This document shows, piece after piece, positions 7,648 to 11,365 of a DNA stretch of 11,365 nt; position 1 is the first letter of the stretch; each line of letters opens with the position of its first letter. A program made the translations under genes and the position numbers. Source of the DNA: Verrucomicrobiales bacterium (lineage in GTDB: Bacteria > Verrucomicrobiota > Verrucomicrobiia > Limisphaerales > Palsa-1400); contig JAQGOW010000060.1 of NCBI GenBank assembly GCA_028293405.1, forward strand, positions 1 through 11,365. The letters are read 5' to 3'. Below the pieces are notes generated by a model. That model had not been told where the DNA came from. It ran no database searches and worked only from the letters and a program-made list of their open reading frames with translations.

Positions 7648-7695
7648 CCCAAGCCGATTGTGCACCGAGAAAATTCAGTTTTGGGTTTCAAAAAC
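7638..7695. repeat. Inverted repeat in the anmK-aroA divergent region, possible operator
   Basis: Arm 1 (7638-7652, GTTTTGTAAACCCAA) and arm 2 (7681-7695, TTGGGTTTCAAAAAC) match as inverted repeats at 13 of 15 positions, including eight consecutive bases (AAACCCAA/TTGGGTTT), separated by 28 bp. Each arm covers the candidate -35 region of one of the two divergent promoters, as expected of a dimeric regulator site or a looping operator. It could instead form an RNA hairpin if a longer leader exists. The identity of any regulator is unknown. Confidence 0.5.
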
Positions 7696-7713
7696 ACCTT
7701 GGACGCATATAAC
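7686..7713 (+). promoter_or_regulatory. Candidate promoter of the aroA-cmk-plsC operon
   Basis: TATAAC at 7708-7713 matches the -10 consensus at five of six positions. The -35 candidate TTTCAA (7686-7691) is weak (three of six) with a 16-bp spacer, mirroring the anmK promoter geometry. Transcription would start at about 7720, five bases before the GTG, so the message would be nearly leaderless. Confidence 0.33.
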
Positions 7714-7724
7714 TTACGCCCAGC

Positions 7725-9110
7725 GTGTTGGAGCAGATACCGGAACTCATAGAAATCGTCCCACTCAAAGAACCTTTGAGTGCGTCAATTACCGTCCCAG
7801 GGTCCAAAAGTATTACCAATCGCGCTCTTATACTTGCCGCGCTCTCGCCTTCGGCCACCCGTTTGCGCGGCGCGCTGTGGAGCGAGGACACCCAGGTGAT
7901 GGTCGATGCCTTGCGCAAACTTGGTTTCAACATCGACGTCGCTGTTGACCCCGGCGAACCATTTAACCGCGTCATCACAGTTCAAGGTGCTAACGGAACC
8001 ATTCCAAATTCCGGAACCGTCGGCCTTCCGCTCGAAATTTACGTAGGCAACGCCGGCACAGCCGCACGATTTCTGTCTGCACTCGTCTGCCTTGGTCGCG
8101 GCGTATACTCCCTTCGCGGCACGCCTCGCATGCACGAGCGCCCCCAAGCCGCCCTGCTCAACGCTCTGCGTCAACTCGGTTACAAAGTCGAATCGCCGAA
8201 CAACAAACTTCCCGCAGTCATTCACGGGCAAGGCCCGCGGGTTGCCGCTTGCAAAATTGACATCCACGAAAGTTCGCAGTTCGCTTCTGCGTTGTTGCTT
8301 TGCGCGAAAGTCGGCGGATGGGATGTTGAAGTCGTCGGCGAAGACGTCGAAGAAGCGCCTTACGTTGCGATGACCCACAAACTCATCGAAGCCTTTGCGC
8401 GAAACAATGGCGATTTTGGAATCGAGCCCGACACGTCCAGCGCCAGTTATTTTGTCGCCGCGAATTGGTTGGTGCGCATACTCGCGCGCGAAACGATGGA
8501 GGCGTGGGACCATCAAACCGCACACCCGCGCACAAAGCAGCGCGCTTTGACCGACCTCTACAACCGCTTGACCCTCGTCAATGTTGCCGGCCTGCCGAGG
8601 TCTGATTGGCAAATCGACACTGCGTTTCAAAATTTTATCCCGCTTCCAAAACAAATCTCGCGCCACACTGAGCTTGGTGACAGCATCATGACCGCTATGG
8701 TGCTCGCACCCTTCGCCAATCAACCGACCACATTCACAGACCTGCAAAACCTGCGTCTTCAGGAATGCGATCGCGTCAGCGCCATGCAAACCGAACTCGT
8801 CAAATGCGGCGTGCGCGTCGACGTTTCCGGCGACGACTTGACCGTTTTCCCATCGTCAAAGACCTTACACGGTGCTGAAATCGAAACCTATGACGACCAT
8901 CGCATGGCGATGTGTTTTGCAATCTTCGGGTTGCGTGTTTCGGGAATTAGGTTAAAAAATCCTTCGTGCGTGAAGAAAACATTCCCCAACTTTTTCCAGA
9001 AACTCGCAACTCAGGTGCCGGCCGGCCTTGGGGCGCAAATTCTGGATGCGAAAACGCGATCGGCTTTGTCGCCACAGCAGTTGGTAATCAACCTCGAACC
9101 ATCAACCTGA
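7725..9110 (+). CDS. aroA: 3-phosphoshikimate 1-carboxyvinyltransferase (EPSP synthase), divergent
   Basis: 461 residues from GTG (TTG at 7728 is an equal alternative); E. coli AroA has 427. The enzyme joins shikimate-3-phosphate and PEP in the cytoplasmic shikimate pathway. Motifs are PGSKSITNRA (25-34), GNAGTAARFL (108-117), TPRMHERP (133-140), SSQFASALL (183-191), SSASYF (238-243), GDSIMTA with Asp319 (318-324), NLRLQECDR with Glu347 (342-350), DDHRMAM (390-396) and KKTFPNFF (417-424). Compared with my memory of E. coli AroA, hairpin segments after residues 224 and 301 are missing. About 30 residues are inserted at 247-281. Ser197 and Lys340 correspond to Glu210 and Gln346. A tail of about 30 residues follows the usual C-terminus. 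No Shine-Dalgarno is visible. cmk starts 8 bp downstream. The family is certain; full activity is not. Confidence 0.92.
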   Translation: MLEQIPELIEIVPLKEPLSASITVPGSKSITNRALILAALSPSATRLRGALWSEDTQVMVDALRKLGFNIDVAVDPGEPFNRVITVQGANGTIPNSGTVGLPLEIYVGNAGTAARFLSALVCLGRGVYSLRGTPRMHERPQAALLNALRQLGYKVESPNNKLPAVIHGQGPRVAACKIDIHESSQFASALLLCAKVGGWDVEVVGEDVEEAPYVAMTHKLIEAFARNNGDFGIEPDTSSASYFVAANWLVRILARETMEAWDHQTAHPRTKQRALTDLYNRLTLVNVAGLPRSDWQIDTAFQNFIPLPKQISRHTELGDSIMTAMVLAPFANQPTTFTDLQNLRLQECDRVSAMQTELVKCGVRVDVSGDDLTVFPSSKTLHGAEIETYDDHRMAMCFAIFGLRVSGIRLKNPSCVKKTFPNFFQKLATQVPAGLGAQILDAKTRSALSPQQLVINLEPST

Positions 9111-9118
9111 GCGCGCCT

Positions 9119-9796
9119 GTGAATCAACACATCGTCATCGCCATCGACGGCACCAGCGCAAGCGGCAAAAGCACCAACGCCCGCATGGTCGCTCGCGAGC
9201 TCGGCTACATCCATGTCGATACCGGCGCGATGTATCGCACCCTGGCCTGGTATTGTTTGCATAAGAAAGTTGATCTCGACGACGTCAAGGCGGTCTCGGC
9301 CTTGTGCCGCCGTTGGAAGACCAGCCTCGAATGCACCGGCAACCAAATTCATCTGCTCGTTGACGGATATTTTCCCGACAAAGAAATTCGCACGTCCGAA
9401 GTCACCGAAGCCGTCAGCCACATCGCCGCATTTCAGAAAGTCCGCGACTGGATGAAAGCCAAACAACGCGAGTGCGCGAAATTTGGCAATCTCGTCATGG
9501 AAGGCCGCGACATCGGGACGAACGTTTTTCCTGAATCGGAATTCAAGTTCTATCTCGACGCCTGTATCACCGAACGTTCCAAGCGCCGGGCCGCTGATGG
9601 CGTGCAGGAAAACCTCGCCGCCCGCGACCAGCGCGATAGCCAACGCGCCAGCGCGCCTTTGATGGTTGCTCTCGGCGCGATGATCGTGAACACATCGCTA
9701 CTCACGCCGCAGGAATCGAGCGCGAAGATAATCGCCGAAATCCGAAAGCGTCTCGCCGATAACGAACAGCGACAGCTGGCCAAAGCACAGATGTGA
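9119..9796 (+). CDS. cmk: (d)CMP kinase
   Basis: 225 residues from GTG, matching E. coli Cmk (227). It transfers phosphate from ATP to CMP or dCMP in the cytoplasm, feeding nucleic acid and CDP-lipid synthesis. Motifs are the P-loop GTSASGKST (11-19), VDTGAMYR (33-40), the CMP-binding GRDIGTNVFP (129-138), the lid arginines RSKRR (153-157) and the C-terminal RDQRDSQRASAPL (169-181). The frame is open further upstream to 8966, but that part overlaps aroA, shows no family similarity, and would displace the P-loop from its usual N-terminal place. The GTG at 9119 lies directly before it. The gene is 8 bp after aroA and overlaps plsC by 4 bp, so it is almost surely co-transcribed. Confidence 0.96.
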   Translation: MNQHIVIAIDGTSASGKSTNARMVARELGYIHVDTGAMYRTLAWYCLHKKVDLDDVKAVSALCRRWKTSLECTGNQIHLLVDGYFPDKEIRTSEVTEAVSHIAAFQKVRDWMKAKQRECAKFGNLVMEGRDIGTNVFPESEFKFYLDACITERSKRRAADGVQENLAARDQRDSQRASAPLMVALGAMIVNTSLLTPQESSAKIIAEIRKRLADNEQRQLAKAQM

Positions 9797-10431
9797 ACTT
9801 TTCCTATCGGCTCGGCTGGCACTTCTTTCGCGCGCTCTTCAAACTTTATTTCCGTTGGCGCGCCTACAATCCCGAACGCGTCCCGACTGAAGGCCCGGTC
9901 ATCCTCGCCGCCAATCACGCCAGCTTCATCGATCCCCCACTCGTCGGCGCCGGTCTCCCGCGCTTGATTAACTATCTCGCCCGCGAATCACTTTTCCACG
10001 TGCCCGTTCTTGCGGCCATTTTGCGCTCGTGGAAAGTCGTGCCTGTTGACCGCGACGCGGGAACTGGTCGCGGTCTCAAAACGATTCTCCAACGCCTCGC
10101 TCAAGGTGGCGCGATCATTTTATTTCCCGAAGGTACGCGCTCGAAGGATGGCAACCTTCAACCTGCTCGTTCCGGCATCGGTCTGACCGTTATCAAATCA
10201 AAAGCGCCGGTCGTGCCTGTGCGTGTTTTTGGAACGTTCGAGGCTTATGGTCGCAACAACAAGTTCCCGCGACCACGGCAATTGCAGGTCAAATACGGCA
10301 AGCCGTTGCTCTTCGCGCAAGAGCGCGCCGAGGCCGAGACCTGCACGAAAGAGCGCCTCAAACAAATCTACCAGGAAATCGCGGACAAAATTATGTCCGA
10401 GATTTCCGCCCTCGAACCGCGCAAAGACTAA
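9793..10431 (+). CDS. plsC: 1-acyl-sn-glycerol-3-phosphate acyltransferase
   Basis: 212 residues from a GTG that overlaps the cmk stop (GTGA, 4 bp), a classic translational-coupling arrangement. The enzyme acylates lysophosphatidic acid to phosphatidic acid at the inner membrane face. The acyltransferase motifs are in order: NHASFID (41-47, catalytic His and Asp), VPVDRD (83-88), FPEGTRS (111-117) and the VPV region (141-143). The N-terminus is amphipathic (LGWHFFRALFKLYFRW) rather than a long membrane helix, suggesting peripheral membrane attachment. The cmk-plsC order is common in bacteria; Cmk and PlsC both feed CDP-diacylglycerol synthesis. The acyl donor (acyl-ACP or acyl-CoA) and exact acceptor cannot be read from the sequence. 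The last bases overlap the hisS stop on the other strand. Confidence 0.93.
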   Translation: MNFSYRLGWHFFRALFKLYFRWRAYNPERVPTEGPVILAANHASFIDPPLVGAGLPRLINYLARESLFHVPVLAAILRSWKVVPVDRDAGTGRGLKTILQRLAQGGAIILFPEGTRSKDGNLQPARSGIGLTVIKSKAPVVPVRVFGTFEAYGRNNKFPRPRQLQVKYGKPLLFAQERAEAETCTKERLKQIYQEIADKIMSEISALEPRKD

Positions 10432-11365
10432 CTAATAGCGCTGGCAATATCTGACGGGGCCAACAGTTTCTCCTCGCGCGTGCTGAGGTTTTTTAGCTTC
10501 GCACCCAATGCCCCGGTCGGGTCTGCTTCGATCTTCACTGTGTAACGCGCTTTCAATTCCATCGCGCGTTTAAACTGTTTGTCAGACTTCGCGGGCGTGA
10601 ACGCGTAATCGACGGCGTGACCGGCGTCGCGGATTTGTTGGACTAATTGCAACGACGCATTTCGCAATGCTTCGTCTTCAATCATTACAAACACCGCAAT
10701 GTTCGAATCAAACTTCGGCAACAACCCACGCGCTTTCAGCAGTTCGAGCAAGACGACGTCGCCCATGCCGAAACCGAGCGCAGGCGATTCGATTTTGCCG
10801 CCGCTGATCAGTTTGACCAGATTGTCGTAACGACCACCACCGGCAATCGCGCGAAATTCGCCTTTGCGATCGAAGGCTTCGAACACGACGCCCGTGTAAT
10901 ACGCCAGGCCGCGGATGACGTGGTAATCGATTTTCACGTACTCACCGAGGCCACGCGCCTGCAAATTTTTGACGACAATATCCAACTCGGGCGTCGGTTG
11001 GCCGCTCGTGATGAACTCGTTTACTTCGTTCAACGAGAAACCGATTGCGGCCAATTTCTTTTCGCTCTCGGCCGGTTCTTCGCGCTCGAGCTTATCGATC
11101 ACCTGATAAAATTCGTATGAGTGCTCAGGCTTGCCGTTGCGCTTCTGAAAGAAGTCCTGCCAAGCATTACGACTGCTGAGGCGAATGACAAAGTCATCGG
11201 ACTTCAACCCGAACGCGCGCAATGAATCAATCAACAGCGCCAACAATTCTGCATCGGACGAACTGTCGTTCTCGCCGAGAATGTCGGCGTTGAACTGAAA
11301 GTGTTCGCGCAAACGGCCCTTCTGTTGTCGCTCGTAACGGAACAACTGCGGGATCGCGAACCACT
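10428..11365 (-). CDS. hisS: Histidyl-tRNA synthetase (5' partial)
   Basis: The gene runs off the right edge; about 311 C-terminal residues are visible, and the frame is open to the boundary (WFAIPQ precedes LFRYER), so the N-terminal catalytic part with motif 1 is missing. It charges tRNA-His in the cytoplasm. Visible features are class II motif 2 (FRYERQQKGRLREHFQFNAD), the histidine-binding signature RGLAYYTGVVFEAF (Ala where E. coli has Asp), AIAGGGRYDNLV, motif 3 ALGFGMGDVVLLELL, and a C-terminal anticodon-binding domain starting near SNIAVFVMIEDEA. The anticodon domain argues against HisZ, the regulatory paralogue that lacks it. The stop TAG overlaps the plsC stop tail to tail. Confidence 0.95.
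   Translation of the reverse strand, partial: WFAIPQLFRYERQQKGRLREHFQFNADILGENDSSSDAELLALLIDSLRAFGLKSDDFVIRLSSRNAWQDFFQKRNGKPEHSYEFYQVIDKLEREEPAESEKKLAAIGFSLNEVNEFITSGQPTPELDIVVKNLQARGLGEYVKIDYHVIRGLAYYTGVVFEAFDRKGEFRAIAGGGRYDNLVKLISGGKIESPALGFGMGDVVLLELLKARGLLPKFDSNIAVFVMIEDEALRNASLQLVQQIRDAGHAVDYAFTPAKSDKQFKRAMELKARYTVKIEADPTGALGAKLKNLSTREEKLLAPSDIASAIS

Noticed and set aside
7612..7665. GTG at 7665 as an upstream start for anmK
   Set aside because: The extra 18 residues precede the usual family N-terminus and would place the promoter and operator sequences within the coding region.
8046..8075. Glyphosate insensitivity from GNAGTAARFL, where Phe replaces E. coli Pro101
   Set aside because: Phe at this position is, as I recall, seen in other bacterial AroA lineages, and inhibitor response cannot be predicted from one residue in such a divergent protein.
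7785..8789. Long open frame on the minus strand opposite aroA (334 codons)
   Set aside because: Its translation shows no recognisable family, and it lies wholly within a gene with clear homology on the other strand; it is a GC-driven shadow.
9011..9643. Open frame on the minus strand opposite cmk (210 codons)
   Set aside because: It has no recognisable motifs and mirrors conserved cmk codons, so it is a shadow frame.
10428..11365. The minus-strand gene as hisZ instead of hisS
   Set aside because: It keeps class II motifs 2 and 3 and a C-terminal anticodon-binding domain that HisZ lacks.
1..11365. tRNA genes, CRISPR arrays, insertion sequences, prophage or toxin-antitoxin genes
   Set aside because: I looked for cloverleaf-like sequences, regularly spaced repeats, transposase motifs and small gene pairs and saw none; almost all sequence is accounted for by the nine genes.

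Overview
The window looks like a chromosomal segment of a Verrucomicrobiota bacterium, most like the Limisphaerales/Pedosphaera group (subdivision 3). This rests on family resemblance read by eye: a GloVer-repeat/Ig/TIGR02597-like surface protein, several copies of an export-associated module ending in F-Y-R-V, a DUF1800-DUF1501 gene pair, GTG starts and almost no Shine-Dalgarno sequences. Base composition and coding style look uniform. I see no tRNA, rRNA, CRISPR array, insertion sequence or phage gene, and no gene-free stretch longer than about 115 bases.

Left part (1-6507, plus strand): four genes for exported proteins. The first enters from outside the window and is a mosaic surface protein: GloVer-type repeat, Ig-like domain, FYRV module, TIGR02597-like region. 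After 115 bp come three tightly packed genes (3 bp and 1 bp between them). They are a DUF1800 protein with a Sec-type signal peptide, a DUF1501 protein with a twin-arginine signal, and a small DNRLRE-domain protein with a Sec-type signal. They look like one envelope or extracellular module of unknown biochemical function, and are the most likely place for undescribed biology here.

Right part (6508-11365): housekeeping genes. On the minus strand is anmK (anhydro-N-acetylmuramic acid kinase, cell-wall recycling). Divergent from it is an operon aroA-cmk-plsC (EPSP synthase, cytidylate kinase, lysophosphatidate acyltransferase), in which all three genes appear to start with GTG. The minus-strand hisS (histidyl-tRNA synthetase) runs off the right edge. 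The 113-bp anmK/aroA divergent region holds a near-perfect 15-bp inverted repeat whose arms lie on mirrored candidate -35 elements.

Both convergent gene junctions have no spacer. The two stops form TGATCA at 6505-6510, and they overlap as CTAA at 10428-10431. The deduced AroA is unusual. By eye it lacks two of the family's beta-hairpins, carries an insertion of about 30 residues, and has substitutions at two expected shikimate-3-phosphate contacts while keeping the other catalytic residues.
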